Positions 47,892-58,581 of a stretch of 64,000 nt of DNA are shown piece by piece; within the stretch, counting starts at the first letter, position 1, and every line of letters starts with the position of its first letter. The notes under the pieces were generated by a model that saw nothing but the letters and a program-made list of their open reading frames with translations, did no database searches and was not told the DNA's origin. The stretch spans positions 372,001 through 436,000 of the forward strand of contig NZ_QRAI01000003.1 of the NCBI RefSeq assembly GCF_014336955.1, written 5' to 3'. This DNA comes from Saccharophagus sp. K07. GTDB taxonomy: Bacteria; Pseudomonadota; Gammaproteobacteria; Pseudomonadales; Cellvibrionaceae. The position numbers and the translations under genes are program-made.

Positions 47892-48320
47892 TTGAATGTT
47901 TCCTCCCTGAGCCCCGAGGGCTCCGATCAAATCGAAGCCGGCACCTCTTCTACTCCGCGCTTTCAATTTCGTAAGAAACAACGTCTTTTAAAGCAGGCGT
48001 TGTTTTCTGCTGTATTCGCTGACGCACCGATTCGAGCGTCCCATCCCAATTTTCTGATTCTCGCCCGGCCGAACGATCAAGGCATCGCTCGCATTGGACT
48101 CGTCATACCGAAAAAACACGTGCGCCGCGCCAATCACCGCAATTGCATCAAACGCATTGCGCGCGAGACCTTTCGCAATGAGCAGCACAATCTTCCCGCG
48201 ATAGATGCTATAGTTCTCGCCCGGCGCGGAGCCGAGATTGTCCCCCGAGAGCAGCTGACTTCTTTATTTACCGGTTTATGGAAACGCATCTCCAAACGTG
48301 CAAATGCGCCCACCCCATAA
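47892..48320 (+). CDS. rnpA: Ribonuclease P protein component
   Basis: 142 residues starting at TTG 47892, the only usable start in frame after the rpmH stop (no internal Met). Core: [17 protein letters not shown], then [28 protein letters not shown], the RNR signature. It binds RNase P RNA and helps process tRNA 5' ends. The first about 22 residues are longer than in E. coli. The weak start may limit expression. Its end overlaps yidD. Confidence 0.95.
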   Translation: MNVSSLSPEGSDQIEAGTSSTPRFQFRKKQRLLKQALFSAVFADAPIRASHPNFLILARPNDQGIARIGLVIPKKHVRRANHRNCIKRIARETFRNEQHNLPAIDAIVLARRGAEIVPREQLTSLFTGLWKRISKRANAPTP

Positions 48321-48562
48321 ATCGGCTGAGTGTGCGATTGCTGGTGGCACCGATCCGGTGTTATCAGTATTTGCTTAGTCCCTGGCTGGGTCACCACTGT
48401 CGCTTCCAACCCACCTGCTCACACTACGCCATAGATGCGCTCCATCATCACGGACCCTTAAAGGGCCTCTGGCTCGCAATACGGCGTTTGAGTAAATGCC
48501 ATCCCTGGCACCAGGGTGGTTATGACCCGATTCCCACCAAACCCGAACAATCAACACATTAA
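48278..48562 (+). CDS. yidD: Membrane protein insertion efficiency factor YidD
   Basis: 94 residues. [31 protein letters not shown] and [14 protein letters not shown] are the family signature. It overlaps rnpA by 43 bases, a normal arrangement. YidD assists YidC-dependent insertion. The start at ATG 48278 is chosen; a later GTG cannot be ruled out. Confidence 0.93.
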   Translation: METHLQTCKCAHPINRLSVRLLVAPIRCYQYLLSPWLGHHCRFQPTCSHYAIDALHHHGPLKGLWLAIRRLSKCHPWHQGGYDPIPTKPEQSTH

Positions 48563-48576
48563 AAGATGGTTAATAA

Positions 48577-50238
48577 ATGAAGATGGATTGGCTACGCACA
48601 TCCTTAATTGCCGGTATCGCTTTTATTTGTTTTTTACTGGTGATTCGCTGGGGCGAGTTTCAAGAACGCCATCAACCCAAGGTTGACCAGACCACTGTTT
48701 CCACCGGCACTGCACCATTGGAAACATCCGAAGTTCCAGATATCAGCAGTTCGACGGTTCAGTCTTCCGACGATCAAATTCCAACGCCGAATGCACCTAT
48801 TCAGTCGAGTGCAGGCTGGGTTCGCGTAACCACAGACGTGTTGGATGTGTTGATCGATCCCAATGGCGGCGACATAGTCAAAGTCGCATTGCCGACCTTC
48901 TTGAAAGCATTGAACACTCCAGACGATCCACTGGTATTGCTTAATCAAACCGACTCGCACACTTATGTTGCACGCAGTGGCTTGGTTGGACCCAACGGCA
49001 CGGACACTACCGAGTCGCGTCCGCGTTTCAGCAGCAGCCAAAAACAGTATTCCCTGAATGGCCAGGAGCAGATCGACGTCGATCTGACTTATCAACAAAC
49101 GCCGGATATCACCATCGTCAAACGCTTTTCCTTTAAAAAAGGCAGCCATTTGATCGACGTGCGTTATCTGATTCAAAACAACAGTTCCGCCCCTTGGCAG
49201 GCAACGCTGTACGGTCAGATCAAACGCGACAGCTACAATCCGAATCGCAGATCCTCATTTGAAATGGCGCCATTTCTCGGCGCGGCTACCAGTACTACGG
49301 ATAAGAACTATCTCAAGCTGACCTTCGACGATATCGCCGATGAGCCTTTGACGCACAAAAAACAAGGCAGCTGGGTCGCCATGGTGCAGCATTATTTCTT
49401 GAGCGCCTGGGTTCCGCCGCAAGACACTCTCAACGAATTCCGCTTATTCAAAAGCAAAAATGCCGACATGTATTACCTGCAGTTCACTGGTCAGCCATTC
49501 AACGTCGCTCCAGGTACAACTGGTGAAGTGGCCGCTGGTTTTTACGCAGGTCCTAAAGATGTCAAAACCTTGGAGACTATTTCTCCTTACCTCGACCTGA
49601 CGGTGGATTACAGTTTCCTGTGGTGGATTGCCAAACCTCTTTTCAAAATTCTCCATGCGATTCACAGCGTGGTTGGCAACTGGGGTGTGTCGATTATTTT
49701 GTTGACCTTGTTGATCAAAATCATCTTCTTCTACCCCTCTGCCGCCAGTTACAGATCCATGGCGAAAATGCGCAAAATTCAGCCCAAAATGCTGGAGCTG
49801 AAAGAGCGGTACGGTGAAGACCGACAGAAGTTTTCCGCCGAAATGATGAAGTTGTACCGGCAAGAAAAGGTCAATCCATTCGGCGGCTGTTTGCCGATCC
49901 TGATTCAAATGCCGGTATTCCTTTCACTCTATTGGGTTTTGATGGAAAGTGTTGAATTGCGCCAGGCGCCATTCATTCTGTGGATCCAGGATCTGTCAGT
50001 GCGTGATCCTTATTTTGTTCTGCCGTTGATCATGGGTCTGACCATGTGGATCCAACAAAAGCTCAACCCAACACCGCCGGATCCTACCCAGGCCAAGATC
50101 ATGCAAATGATGCCGATCCTGTTCACCTTCCTGTTCCTGTTCTTCCCGGCAGGTCTGGTGCTGTACTGGGTGGTGAACAACTCTCTGTCTATTGCCCAGC
50201 AATATGTCATCACCAGAAATATCGAGAAGTCCGCTTAA
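48577..50238 (+). CDS. yidC: Membrane protein insertase YidC
   Basis: 553 residues, typical for a gammaproteobacterial YidC. An N-terminal anchor helix, a large periplasmic beta-sandwich (about 60-340), then five membrane helices with [41 protein letters not shown] and [20 protein letters not shown]. It inserts proteins such as the ATP synthase c and a subunits into the inner membrane. 14 bases after yidD. Confidence 0.97.
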   Translation: MKMDWLRTSLIAGIAFICFLLVIRWGEFQERHQPKVDQTTVSTGTAPLETSEVPDISSSTVQSSDDQIPTPNAPIQSSAGWVRVTTDVLDVLIDPNGGDIVKVALPTFLKALNTPDDPLVLLNQTDSHTYVARSGLVGPNGTDTTESRPRFSSSQKQYSLNGQEQIDVDLTYQQTPDITIVKRFSFKKGSHLIDVRYLIQNNSSAPWQATLYGQIKRDSYNPNRRSSFEMAPFLGAATSTTDKNYLKLTFDDIADEPLTHKKQGSWVAMVQHYFLSAWVPPQDTLNEFRLFKSKNADMYYLQFTGQPFNVAPGTTGEVAAGFYAGPKDVKTLETISPYLDLTVDYSFLWWIAKPLFKILHAIHSVVGNWGVSIILLTLLIKIIFFYPSAASYRSMAKMRKIQPKMLELKERYGEDRQKFSAEMMKLYRQEKVNPFGGCLPILIQMPVFLSLYWVLMESVELRQAPFILWIQDLSVRDPYFVLPLIMGLTMWIQQKLNPTPPDPTQAKIMQMMPILFTFLFLFFPAGLVLYWVVNNSLSIAQQYVITRNIEKSA

Positions 50239-50258
50239 CTTCTCGCTCGTATTGATAA

Positions 50259-51611
50259 ATGACTAGGACCACCATCGCCGCTGTCGCCACCGCACCAGGT
50301 CGCGGTGGCGTTGGTATTGTCCGGGTCTCAGGACCCAAAGTTTCCGATATTGCCCGGCGTCTGCTGGGCAAACTCCCCCAACCGCGTTACGCCCACTACG
50401 GGCCGTTTTTCTCCGCCGACGGCGAAATTCTCGATCACGGCATAGCCCTGTTTTTCCCCAACCCGCATTCCTTCACTGGCGAAGATGTCCTGGAGTTGCA
50501 GGGTCACGGCGGTCCCGTGGTGCTCGACTGTATCCTGCAAGCGGTTTTAGCGTGCGGTGCTCAACTCGCCAAACCCGGTGAATTTACCGAACGCGCTTTT
50601 CTCAACGACAAAATTGATCTGACTCAGGCCGAAGCCATCGCCGATCTGATCGAAGCCTCCTCCGTCGCTGCCGCCAAACAGGCTGTGCAGTCGCTCCAGG
50701 GTGCGTTTTCCAAGGAAATTCATGCGCTGGTGGAAGATCTGATCCACCTGCGCATGTACGTGGAGGCCTCTATCGATTTTCCGGAAGAGGAAGTGGATTT
50801 TCTCAGCGACGGTAAGATCGCCGCAGACCTCGATGAACTCTTACAACGCCTCGACACTATCTTCCTGACCGCCCGCCAAGGTGTAGTGATCCGCGATGGT
50901 ATGAAGGTGGTGATCGCCGGTCGGCCAAACGCCGGTAAATCCAGCCTATTGAATGCTTTGGCCGAACGGGATATCGCCATAGTGACTGATATCGCCGGCA
51001 CTACTCGCGATGTATTAAAAGAACATATTCAAATCGACGGCATGCCTCTGCATATCTTCGATACCGCGGGACTGCGCGAGAGCGATGACGCCGTCGAACA
51101 AATCGGTATCCAGCGCGCCTGGCAGGAAATCGCCAGCGCAGATCGCATCCTCCTGTTAGTCGACGCCTCGGCCAGCCAAAACCAGGAACTCGACCATCAC
51201 TGGAATCAACTGTTACAAGCGCCTCACCGGGACAAGCTGACCCTGGTATTCAACAAAAGCGACCGACTGACCTCTCCATTCCAGCCACCTGAACTGGATC
51301 TCCCCTATTTGCTGATTTCCGCCAAAACCGGCGCCGGACTGCAAAACCTGAAAGATCATCTGAAACAGGTAATGTCGTTCCAAGGAACCCTGGAAGGTGG
51401 CTTTAGCGCCCGTCGCCGCCATCTGGATGCCTTGCAACGCGCGCGCGACTATTTGCTGGCCGGGCGTGACCAACTGCAACAGTACGCCGCAGGCGAGCTG
51501 CTCGCCGAAGATCTGCGTCGCGCCCAGGAGTCCCTCGGCGAAATCACTGGCGCGTTTTCTTCGGACGACTTGCTCGGACGTATCTTTTCCGGTTTTTGCA
51601 TCGGCAAATAA
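50259..51611 (+). CDS. mnmE: tRNA modification GTPase MnmE
   Basis: 450 residues. [22 protein letters not shown] at the start (formyl-THF domain), Walker [16 protein letters not shown]3 DTAGLRES, and the C-terminal FCIGK with the conserved Cys. It forms a complex with MnmG (coded at 52211) that modifies the wobble uridine of certain tRNAs. Ends the rpmH unit; 21 bases after yidC. Confidence 0.97.
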   Translation: MTRTTIAAVATAPGRGGVGIVRVSGPKVSDIARRLLGKLPQPRYAHYGPFFSADGEILDHGIALFFPNPHSFTGEDVLELQGHGGPVVLDCILQAVLACGAQLAKPGEFTERAFLNDKIDLTQAEAIADLIEASSVAAAKQAVQSLQGAFSKEIHALVEDLIHLRMYVEASIDFPEEEVDFLSDGKIAADLDELLQRLDTIFLTARQGVVIRDGMKVVIAGRPNAGKSSLLNALAERDIAIVTDIAGTTRDVLKEHIQIDGMPLHIFDTAGLRESDDAVEQIGIQRAWQEIASADRILLLVDASASQNQELDHHWNQLLQAPHRDKLTLVFNKSDRLTSPFQPPELDLPYLLISAKTGAGLQNLKDHLKQVMSFQGTLEGGFSARRRHLDALQRARDYLLAGRDQLQQYAAGELLAEDLRRAQESLGEITGAFSSDDLLGRIFSGFCIGK

Positions 51612-51680
51612 ATCTTGCTCCCACCCATTCCTTCCTTTTTCTAGCTCTTTCAGGCTCTTAGCCAAGAGTCTGTTTTAGAG

Positions 51681-52160
51681 TTATCCAATCCTTTCCACAG
51701 ACTTATCCAAACTTACGTGCAAAAAGCCCACAAACTTTTCCACAAAACTAAGCTTCCGGCCATAAAAGCCCAAAGCAAGCCAACAAGAAACCCACAGACT
51801 TAACCACAAACGTGGATAACTCAGACAAAAACTGAGTGTTAGCTGGTAGCAAAAATTGTTTTTGTCCACAGAAAACAGGGGCTTTTGGCGAGACATGGCC
51901 AAACTGGGTTTTTCTGACCACAGGCACCACACCCTTTTTGCCTGCCTGAATACAGTTCTGTTGCAAGGTTTATCCATTCTTCAAACCATTGTGGCTAAAA
52001 GCATTTTTCCGCTTATGCACAACCGAAGGCGAGCATAACAGCCACAACAGATTCAAACCTTCTCTTCTTCATATTCAAATTCTTTTCTTAAATTCTTATG
52101 TACTTTTTTATGTTTTGTGTATCGTTCGTTTTTTGATCGATCGAGGAAAATTCTCTATAA
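51681..52160. other. oriC: Candidate chromosomal origin (oriC) upstream of mnmG
   Basis: 599 bases without a gene between mnmE and mnmG. DnaA-box matches: TTATCCAAA 51703, TTTTCCACA 51736, TTAACCACA 51800, CGTGGATAA 51811 (reverse), TTGTCCACA 51862, TTATGCACA 52013 (fits TTWTNCACA), plus looser ones at 51681, 51691 and 51970. An AT-rich tract (52060-52160) with GATC sites at its end follows and could be the unwinding element. The mnmG promoter should be here too. Confidence 0.75.
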
Positions 52161-52210
52161 TCGCCGCCCTCCTTCGATTAAACTGGCAACTTTTCCTCGG
52201 TGAAGACCCC

Positions 52211-54106
52211 ATGATTTACCCTAAATCCTTCGATGTAATCGTCATCGGCGGCGGGCACGCGGGCACGGAAGCGTGCTTGGCAGCGGCTCGTATGGGCTGC
52301 TCTACCCTTTTGTTGACTCATAACATCGAAACACTGGGGCAGATGAGCTGTAATCCAGCCATCGGAGGAATAGGAAAGAGCCACCTGGTCAGAGAAATCG
52401 ACGCTCTGGGTGGTGCTATGGCGATCGCCACAGATAAAGCCGGCATTCAATTTCGCATTCTGAACAACCGCAAAGGCCCTGCGGTGCGAGCGACACGTGC
52501 ACAAGCCGACCGCATTCTCTATAAAGCGGCCATTCGCCACATTCTGGAAAACCAACCCAATCTGACGATTTTTCAGCAAGCGGCAGACGACCTAGTCGTT
52601 GAAGGGGACCGAGTTACTGGCGTTGTGACCCAGATGGGTGTGCGCTTTAACGCCCGCGCTGTGGTGTTAACCACCGGTACCTTTCTGTCCGGCAAGATTC
52701 ACATAGGTTTGCAGAACTACTCCGGCGGTCGCGCCGGCGATCCTCCGTCGATTGCATTAGCACAGCGCTTGCGCGAACTGCCGTTAAAAGTGGGACGTTT
52801 GAAAACCGGCACGCCGCCGCGCATCGATGCGCGCACGGTGGATTTCTCCGGACTGGAAGAACAATGGGGTGATACGCCAATCCCGGTAATGAGTTTCCTG
52901 GGTAAAGTGGAAGACCACCCGCGCCAAGTCTGCTGCTGGGTCACCCACACCAATGAACGCACCCACGACATTATTCGCGGCGGCTTGGACCGCTCGCCTA
53001 TGTACTCCGGCGTTATCGAAGGTGTCGGTCCGCGTTACTGCCCCTCTATCGAAGATAAAGTCCACCGCTTTGCCGATAAAAACAGCCATCAGATTTTTAT
53101 CGAACCTGAGGGACTGACCACCAACGAGCTCTACCCCAACGGTATTTCCACCAGCCTGCCATTCGATGTGCAGCTGGACTTGGTGCACTCCATCAAAGGT
53201 TTTGAGAACGCCCATATACTGCGTCCGGGTTACGCCATCGAATACGACTTTTTCGATCCCCAGGATTTGCAATACAGCTTTGAAACCAAAGTCATCAAAG
53301 GCCTGTTCTTTGCCGGTCAGATCAACGGCACTACCGGCTACGAAGAAGCCGCTGCCCAAGGCCTGCTGGCGGGACTCAACGCCGCGCTGCAAGTGCAGGA
53401 GAAAGACCCCTGGTGCCCGACCCGCGATCAGGCCTATATAGGCGTGCTGGCGGACGACCTGATCACCATGGGAACCCGCGAGCCCTATCGCATGTTCACC
53501 AGTCGGGCGGAATATCGTCTGCTGTTGCGCGAAGACAACGCCGATATGCGTCTGACAGAGAAAGGTCGTGAACTCGGCTTGGTGGATGACGTGCGCTGGC
53601 AGCGTTTTTGTGAAAAACGCGAAGCCGTCGCCCGCGAAGAACAGCGTATGCGCACCACCTGGATCCAGGCAGGCTCCGCTGAAGCTGATGTTTTGGCGCC
53701 CAAGCTGACAACGCCGCTTACCCGCGAATACAACCTGTTTGAACTGTTGAAGCGGCCTGAGTTGACCTATGACGATCTCGGCCAGCTGAAAGGCGAAGGT
53801 GTCAGTGATGCCGAAGTTGCCGAACAGGTGGAAATCATCGCCAAGTACTCCGGCTATATCGATCGCCAACAGGAAGAAATTGAGCGTCTGCGCGCCAATG
53901 AACAAACCAGCATTCCGGCGGATTTTGATTATTCTGTGGTCGACGGCCTGTCCAACGAAGTGAAACAAAAATTGACCGCTGCGCGGCCGGATACCTTGGC
54001 GCGCGCTTCACGCATTCCCGGCGTGACCCCGGCGGCGATTTCCCTGTTGTTGATTACTCTGAAAAAACGCGGTCTATTGCAGAAAAAAACGGTGGTCAAT
54101 CAGTAG
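52211..54106 (+). CDS. mnmG: tRNA uridine 5-carboxymethylaminomethyl modification enzyme MnmG
   Basis: ATG 52211 gives 631 residues, standard size; the 74-codon extension runs into oriC and is rejected. FAD-binding [43 protein letters not shown] and [21 protein letters not shown] are signature segments. It works with MnmE. It overlaps rsmG by one base (TAGTG). Confidence 0.97.
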   Translation: MIYPKSFDVIVIGGGHAGTEACLAAARMGCSTLLLTHNIETLGQMSCNPAIGGIGKSHLVREIDALGGAMAIATDKAGIQFRILNNRKGPAVRATRAQADRILYKAAIRHILENQPNLTIFQQAADDLVVEGDRVTGVVTQMGVRFNARAVVLTTGTFLSGKIHIGLQNYSGGRAGDPPSIALAQRLRELPLKVGRLKTGTPPRIDARTVDFSGLEEQWGDTPIPVMSFLGKVEDHPRQVCCWVTHTNERTHDIIRGGLDRSPMYSGVIEGVGPRYCPSIEDKVHRFADKNSHQIFIEPEGLTTNELYPNGISTSLPFDVQLDLVHSIKGFENAHILRPGYAIEYDFFDPQDLQYSFETKVIKGLFFAGQINGTTGYEEAAAQGLLAGLNAALQVQEKDPWCPTRDQAYIGVLADDLITMGTREPYRMFTSRAEYRLLLREDNADMRLTEKGRELGLVDDVRWQRFCEKREAVAREEQRMRTTWIQAGSAEADVLAPKLTTPLTREYNLFELLKRPELTYDDLGQLKGEGVSDAEVAEQVEIIAKYSGYIDRQQEEIERLRANEQTSIPADFDYSVVDGLSNEVKQKLTAARPDTLARASRIPGVTPAAISLLLITLKKRGLLQKKTVVNQ

Positions 54107-54756
54107 TGATTTCTTCGGAGGAGCATCAGTTGCTGGTCCTTGGCGCGCAAGAGCTGGGACTGGATTTGAAAACCAGGCAAATTGATCAGCTGATGAGCTA
54201 TCTGCGCCTGTTCGACAAATGGAATCACGCTTTCAACCTGTCGGCGATCCGCGAACCGGAGGCGATGGTCAAGCTGCATTTGCTGGACAGCCTCAGCATA
54301 GCGCCGGTATTACAGGGCGAGACCTTTATCGATGTCGGCACCGGCGGCGGGCTGCCTGGAATTCCATTGGCGATCAAATTTCCCAATAAACGGTTTACCC
54401 TGCTCGACAGCGCTGGCAAAAAGACCCGCTTTTTGTTTCAGGTAAAACAAGAGCTTGGTCTGGATAACGTAACCGTGGAAAATCTGCGCGCAGAGCAGTT
54501 CCGTCCCGCTGAAGGATTCGATGGGGTCATCAGCCGCGCCTTTGCCTCTCTGCCCAATATGATCAGCTGCTGCGCCCACCTGTTGAAGGCTGACGGCCGC
54601 TTTTGGGCAATGAAAGGACAAATCCCCGTCGAAGAATTAAAAGAAATTGAACCCGAATATGCGCTAGAGTGCTGCCACAACCTGAAGGTGCCCGGCGTGG
54701 AAGCGCAGCGGTGTCTGTTAGTGATCAAGCCCAACGGCAAATCCGGCAGCCTTTGA
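54106..54756 (+). CDS. rsmG: 16S rRNA (guanine-527-N7) methyltransferase RsmG
   Basis: 216 residues with GTG start overlapping the mnmG stop. AdoMet site FIDVGTGGGLPGIPLAI, then NKRFTLLDSAGKKTRFL and VISRAFASL are the RsmG signature. It methylates G527 of 16S rRNA. Followed by parA after 35 bases. Confidence 0.96.
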   Translation: MISSEEHQLLVLGAQELGLDLKTRQIDQLMSYLRLFDKWNHAFNLSAIREPEAMVKLHLLDSLSIAPVLQGETFIDVGTGGGLPGIPLAIKFPNKRFTLLDSAGKKTRFLFQVKQELGLDNVTVENLRAEQFRPAEGFDGVISRAFASLPNMISCCAHLLKADGRFWAMKGQIPVEELKEIEPEYALECCHNLKVPGVEAQRCLLVIKPNGKSGSL

Positions 54757-54791
54757 GCAATCAAGTCTTGAGCAATATCGAGAATAAACGA

Positions 54792-55601
54792 GTGGCGAAA
54801 ATTTACGCGATTACCAATCAGAAAGGCGGAGTCGGCAAGACCACCACATCGGTAAACCTCGCCGCGTCCCTGGCTGCAACGAAAAAGCGCGTGCTGATGG
54901 TGGATATGGATCCACAGGGCAACGCCACAATGGGCAGCGGGATCGACAAAAACAGCCAGATCGCCACTGTTTACGACGTACTGGTGGATGAGTTGGCGCC
55001 GCAGCAGGCGATGGTGTTTTCACCCGATGCTGGATATCACGTACTACCCGCCAACGGCGATTTGACCGCTGCCGAGGTTCAGTTGCTGGAAGTCGACGGC
55101 AAAGAACGACGTCTCAAGCGTGCGCTCGACTCCATTGCAACCGAGTTTGATTACATTCTGATTGACTGCCCGCCTTCCCTTAACATGCTCACCGTTAACG
55201 CGCTTGCCGCGTGCGAAGGCGTCATTATTCCGATGCAATGCGAGTACTACGCACTGGAAGGGCTTTCTGCATTGATGGGCACGATCAACACCATTCAGCA
55301 GGCGCTCAATCCAAATTTGAAAATCGAAGGTATATTGCGCACCATGTACGACCCGCGGATGAGCCTCACCGGCGAGGTATCGGCGCAATTGACCGAACAC
55401 TTTGGGGACCGCGTCTACCGCACCTGTATCCCGCGCAATATCCGTTTGGCGGAGGCGCCGAGTTTTGGCAAGCCAGTGTTGGGATATGACCGTCAATCCA
55501 AGGGAGCCCTCGCCTATCTTGCCTTGGCTGGAGAGATCCTGCGGCGCAATGAACAACATGAACATGCGGATATCGCCGATGCGGCGGTTCTGCAAGGGTA
55601 A
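54792..55601 (+). CDS. parA: Chromosome partitioning ATPase ParA
   Basis: GTG 54792 gives 269 residues beginning MAKIYAITNQKGGVGKTT with the deviant Walker A; DPQGNATMGSG and YILIDCPPSLNMLTVNAL follow. A TTG at 54768 would add eight residues. It drives segregation of the origin with ParB and the parS sites in recF. 11 bases before parB. Confidence 0.96.
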   Translation: MAKIYAITNQKGGVGKTTTSVNLAASLAATKKRVLMVDMDPQGNATMGSGIDKNSQIATVYDVLVDELAPQQAMVFSPDAGYHVLPANGDLTAAEVQLLEVDGKERRLKRALDSIATEFDYILIDCPPSLNMLTVNALAACEGVIIPMQCEYYALEGLSALMGTINTIQQALNPNLKIEGILRTMYDPRMSLTGEVSAQLTEHFGDRVYRTCIPRNIRLAEAPSFGKPVLGYDRQSKGALAYLALAGEILRRNEQHEHADIADAAVLQG

Positions 55602-55612
55602 TTGAGTCGCCA

Positions 55613-56554
55613 ATGAATAAAACATCGAAACGTAAAGGCTTAGGGCGCGGATTGGATGCGCTGTTGGGAACCAACACCCGTACAGAAGCGACGCCAGCCG
55701 CTCCCGAATCCGCATCTGCAGCCACTGCGGCAACCATGGTAATTGCCAACGCAGGTCCTCGGGACGGTCAGCTGATTGAAGTACCGGTCGAATATCTGCA
55801 GCGTGGAAAATATCAACCGCGTCGCGATATGCACGAAGACGCCCTGCAGGAACTGGCGGAGTCCATCAAAGCTCAGGGTGTGATGCAACCCATCGTTATT
55901 CGCCCTCTGGATACCAATCGCTACGAAATCATCGCTGGTGAAAGACGCTGGCGCGCTTGCCAACTGGCTGGTCTGGAAAAAATTCCCGCGATTGTGCGCG
56001 ACGTCCCGGACGAAGCCGCGGTCGCCATGGCGCTGATCGAAAACATCCAGCGGGAAGATCTCAACGTCGTTGAAGAAGCGGTCGCGCTCAAACGTCTGCA
56101 GGATGAATTCAATCTGACGCATCAGGAAGTTGCCGATGCGGTAGGTAAATCCCGCACTGCCGTGTCCAATATTCTGCGGTTATTAAATCTCTGCCCCGAA
56201 GTTCGTACCATGCTCGAGCGCGGTGACCTGGAAATGGGACATGCACGCTGCCTGCTCAGCCTGAGTGAAGATCAACAACGGATTTTGGCGCGCCAGATCG
56301 TTGCCAAAGGTTTATCAGTAAGACAAGCAGAAGCCCTGGTGCGCAATGCACAGGCAGAGCAACAAAAAGCACAAAAAGAAAGCGTAAAAGTCAGCGCGGA
56401 TATCGAAAGGCTGCAAGAGGGCCTGTCAGAGCATATTGGCGTGCCGGTGCTGGTTCAGCACGGTGCCAAAGGTGCGGGTCGATTGGTCCTCAAATATAAC
56501 AATCTTGATGAGTTGGACGGCATTTTGAGCCATCTCAACTATCAGACGTCATAA
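55613..56554 (+). CDS. parB: Chromosome partitioning protein ParB
   Basis: 313 residues. MNKTSKRKGLGRGLDALLG start, then PVEYLQRGKYQPRRDM, the nuclease-like GERRWRACQLAGL and ALIENIQREDLN, and a helix-turn-helix VADAVGKSRTAVSNILRLL. It binds parS (43392-43407, 44049-44064), about 11-12 kb away, and spreads as a clamp. Confidence 0.96.
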   Translation: MNKTSKRKGLGRGLDALLGTNTRTEATPAAPESASAATAATMVIANAGPRDGQLIEVPVEYLQRGKYQPRRDMHEDALQELAESIKAQGVMQPIVIRPLDTNRYEIIAGERRWRACQLAGLEKIPAIVRDVPDEAAVAMALIENIQREDLNVVEEAVALKRLQDEFNLTHQEVADAVGKSRTAVSNILRLLNLCPEVRTMLERGDLEMGHARCLLSLSEDQQRILARQIVAKGLSVRQAEALVRNAQAEQQKAQKESVKVSADIERLQEGLSEHIGVPVLVQHGAKGAGRLVLKYNNLDELDGILSHLNYQTS

Positions 56555-56568
56555 AACCCTTCATCATA

Positions 56569-56598
56569 TGACCCCATCTCATTTCAGAGTTGGGGTCA
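56569..56598. terminator. Convergent stem-loop after parB
   Basis: TGACCCCA (56569-56576) pairs with TGGGGTCA (56591-56598), with partial pairing in the loop; a T run follows on the minus strand side only after the stop. It overlaps the stop of the next minus-strand gene and separates the two convergent units. Confidence 0.6.
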
Positions 56599-57417
56599 AA
56601 AATACCAGGCGATTTTTCCGGTAAGCGAATAACTTTCCCACTCCATTTCCGGTTGATGCTGATTCAAATAGAGCGGAGCGCCGTTGAGGTATAACGGATA
56701 TTCCCGGCTTTTATCCATATGAGTGTATTCGAACGCTGGAATCAGACTGATCGTGAAACCCCCGTCCCTGCCAATATCAAAGAAAAATTCTGCTGACGTG
56801 TGATGTCCAAAAGACTTTCCGGGTTCAAAGGTCAGCGGATCAGCCTTTCCGTCCATAGAGACGTAAAAGCTCGAATCTATATCTGTCCAGACACGCGCTT
56901 CTAAGCGAATCTGAAAGCGTCTGTGCGGAAATAAATTTGCCCGCAAACCAAACATCGCATTGGTGTGTTCTATTTCTTCGTACAGGCCGGAAATGTTTTC
57001 GGTTCCGAGAATATTTCGTTCGCGAAACGAACGCCCTACTCCAATAAATGCCGAGGTCTGACCAAAATTGCGGCCGAACAGAAAAGTCGTATCTTCGAGA
57101 TACAACTCGGTATTGGTCTGCACAAATCGGCCCTGTTGCGTCAAACCGCTATAGTCCACAGTATCGGATGATTCGCGATAAGAAATTTCCGCAAAAAGCC
57201 CGGACCGGGTCTGCCAATAAAATCCCCCACCCACAAAAGTGATAGCGCCGGTTTCTTCTAGCAGAGGTTCACCTTGATCATTTAATTCAACGAATTGCTG
57301 ATCAAAATAACCAACGCTGATGTTTAAGCCGCGCAGATACTTTTGTTCCTCTGCAACAGTAGAAACTGGAGCCAGAACGAAAAGTACTGAAAGCAGCAAT
57401 AAATGAGAGATTTTCAT
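56596..57417 (-). CDS. Outer membrane beta-barrel protein, unknown function
   Basis: 273 residues. Signal peptide MKISHLLLLSVLFVLAPVSTVAEE. The mature protein is a chain of amphipathic strands rich in Tyr, Phe and Gly (LNISVGYFDQQFVEL, AITFVGGGFYWQTRSGLFAEI, FIGVGRSFRERN) and ends SLTGKIAWYF, with terminal Phe. This is an 8-12 strand OmpA/OmpW-like barrel; I cannot name the family. Sits with the lipoprotein below as an insertion between parB and the atp operon. Confidence 0.75.
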   Translation of the reverse strand: MKISHLLLLSVLFVLAPVSTVAEEQKYLRGLNISVGYFDQQFVELNDQGEPLLEETGAITFVGGGFYWQTRSGLFAEISYRESSDTVDYSGLTQQGRFVQTNTELYLEDTTFLFGRNFGQTSAFIGVGRSFRERNILGTENISGLYEEIEHTNAMFGLRANLFPHRRFQIRLEARVWTDIDSSFYVSMDGKADPLTFEPGKSFGHHTSAEFFFDIGRDGGFTISLIPAFEYTHMDKSREYPLYLNGAPLYLNQHQPEMEWESYSLTGKIAWYF

Positions 57418-57443
57418 TGAATTTCCAAGGCCACAAAATAAAA

Positions 57444-57462
57444 AAGGTCCTATTAGGACCTT
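57444..57462 (-). terminator. Intrinsic terminator of the lipoprotein gene
   Basis: AAGGTCCT pairs with AGGACCTT across a 3-base loop; a T run follows on the minus strand. It lies 33 bases past the stop of the gene at 57495 and just before the beta-barrel gene, so each has its own transcript or the second is reduced. Confidence 0.82.
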
Positions 57463-57494
57463 ATTATAGTGTCATACAGTGCGGACTTTGGTTT

Positions 57495-58496
57495 CTACTG
57501 AGCCTGCAAAGGGCGCAATACCAAGTCTTGCCATGTAGTGGTATAGCTGTCATCGATAGTGCCATCGTCGTCTAAATCCAGCTCGAGCAACAAAGCACCC
57601 TCTTCCTGCGGATAAACGTAGACGGTTCCATTTTCACCAAAAATAGCCAATTCTCCTTCGGTAGGTAGGGAGAAACCTTTCCCTTTCAAAGGAGCAAGCG
57701 TTTGATAGGAGATATAGGCTTGCGGGTATTTTGAATCCGTGAACTCGCTCGTCATCTCATAGGAGTATTCGCCAGTGGAGTTGTTGACCACTTTGCTCAT
57801 AGTCAGATCAAACTGTTGGTAAGCGTCGTCAGCAAAATAAAGGGAGTGATGTGACTCTATATCGATACGAACAGAAACGTAGTCGGCGCTGGACGCTTCG
57901 TAACTAAAATCACCATTGAAAACAAAGCTTGGGAAGTTGGGTTGTTCAACCGCAAGTGAAGGCACCTTCAAACTGGTTTTGAAGTTGTTTTTCGAAATAT
58001 TGCCGTTCAATGTGCCACTGACATTGCCATCGAGACCGAAACCACCGTGATTACAACCGGCGAATTCAGCGCTCAGGGTTCCGATCAGATCACGCGAAGG
58101 ATCTAGAATCAGACTGCCGTCGGCGTTGTTGAGCGAGAAAGAGCCTTTAATCGTACCCGAGTTACTGCAAGGAAATGGACTAATGGTAACCACAATCCCG
58201 GTTACCGAATCCTGAGAAAACGGGTTAATGCGATCAGTTGTGATCACAACTGATTTATTTAACGCGTTGGAGCCAGCTTCGTTCAACAGCAATGATTTCA
58301 GAGCCTGACTGGACACTTCCGTATAGTTCTCACTGTCCAATACAACCGGAGCCAAATCATTCTGGGGATTTTCGTTAGCCGGAGGAGGAGTAGACTGTTT
58401 ATTACTGGATTTGGAGGTTCCGCTGCCGCATGCGGTGACCAACACAGTAAACACAGCGAGGCTGAGTGCCTTCATTGTATTGTTTAAAAGGTTCAT
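57495..58496 (-). CDS. Lipoprotein, unknown function
   Basis: 333 residues with a lipoprotein signal (LAVFTVLVTAC, Cys23), then a low-complexity linker with TPPPANENPQN. The body is beta-rich with repeated Gly/Ser strands (GTIKGSFSLNNADGSLIL, GNVSGTLNGNISKNNF), and the C-terminus carries DLDDDGTIDDSY, which could bind calcium. No family recognised. A perfect 18-base palindrome lies 68 bases before its start. Confidence 0.7.
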   Translation of the reverse strand: MNLLNNTMKALSLAVFTVLVTACGSGTSKSSNKQSTPPPANENPQNDLAPVVLDSENYTEVSSQALKSLLLNEAGSNALNKSVVITTDRINPFSQDSVTGIVVTISPFPCSNSGTIKGSFSLNNADGSLILDPSRDLIGTLSAEFAGCNHGGFGLDGNVSGTLNGNISKNNFKTSLKVPSLAVEQPNFPSFVFNGDFSYEASSADYVSVRIDIESHHSLYFADDAYQQFDLTMSKVVNNSTGEYSYEMTSEFTDSKYPQAYISYQTLAPLKGKGFSLPTEGELAIFGENGTVYVYPQEEGALLLELDLDDDGTIDDSYTTTWQDLVLRPLQAQ

Positions 58497-58563
58497 TTCT
58501 AACTACCCTTGATTCTTCGTGTGTAATCAAATAATTAATATGTTTCGCATTCCTAAATCAGAC

Positions 58564-58581
58564 CTAATGCTTAAGCATTAG
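58564..58581. promoter_or_regulatory. Perfect 18-base palindrome, possible operator
   Basis: CTAATGCTTAAGCATTAG reads the same on both strands. Located 68 bases upstream of the lipoprotein ATG, in the range of promoter elements. The regulator is not known. Confidence 0.6.

Noticed and set aside
51989-52210. Extended N-terminus of MnmG
   Set aside because: It would run through the DnaA-box and AT-rich region, and MnmG proteins begin at the ATG 52211.
52784-53968. 394-codon minus-strand frame
   Set aside because: Lies fully antisense within mnmG and has no protein motif; shadow of codon bias.
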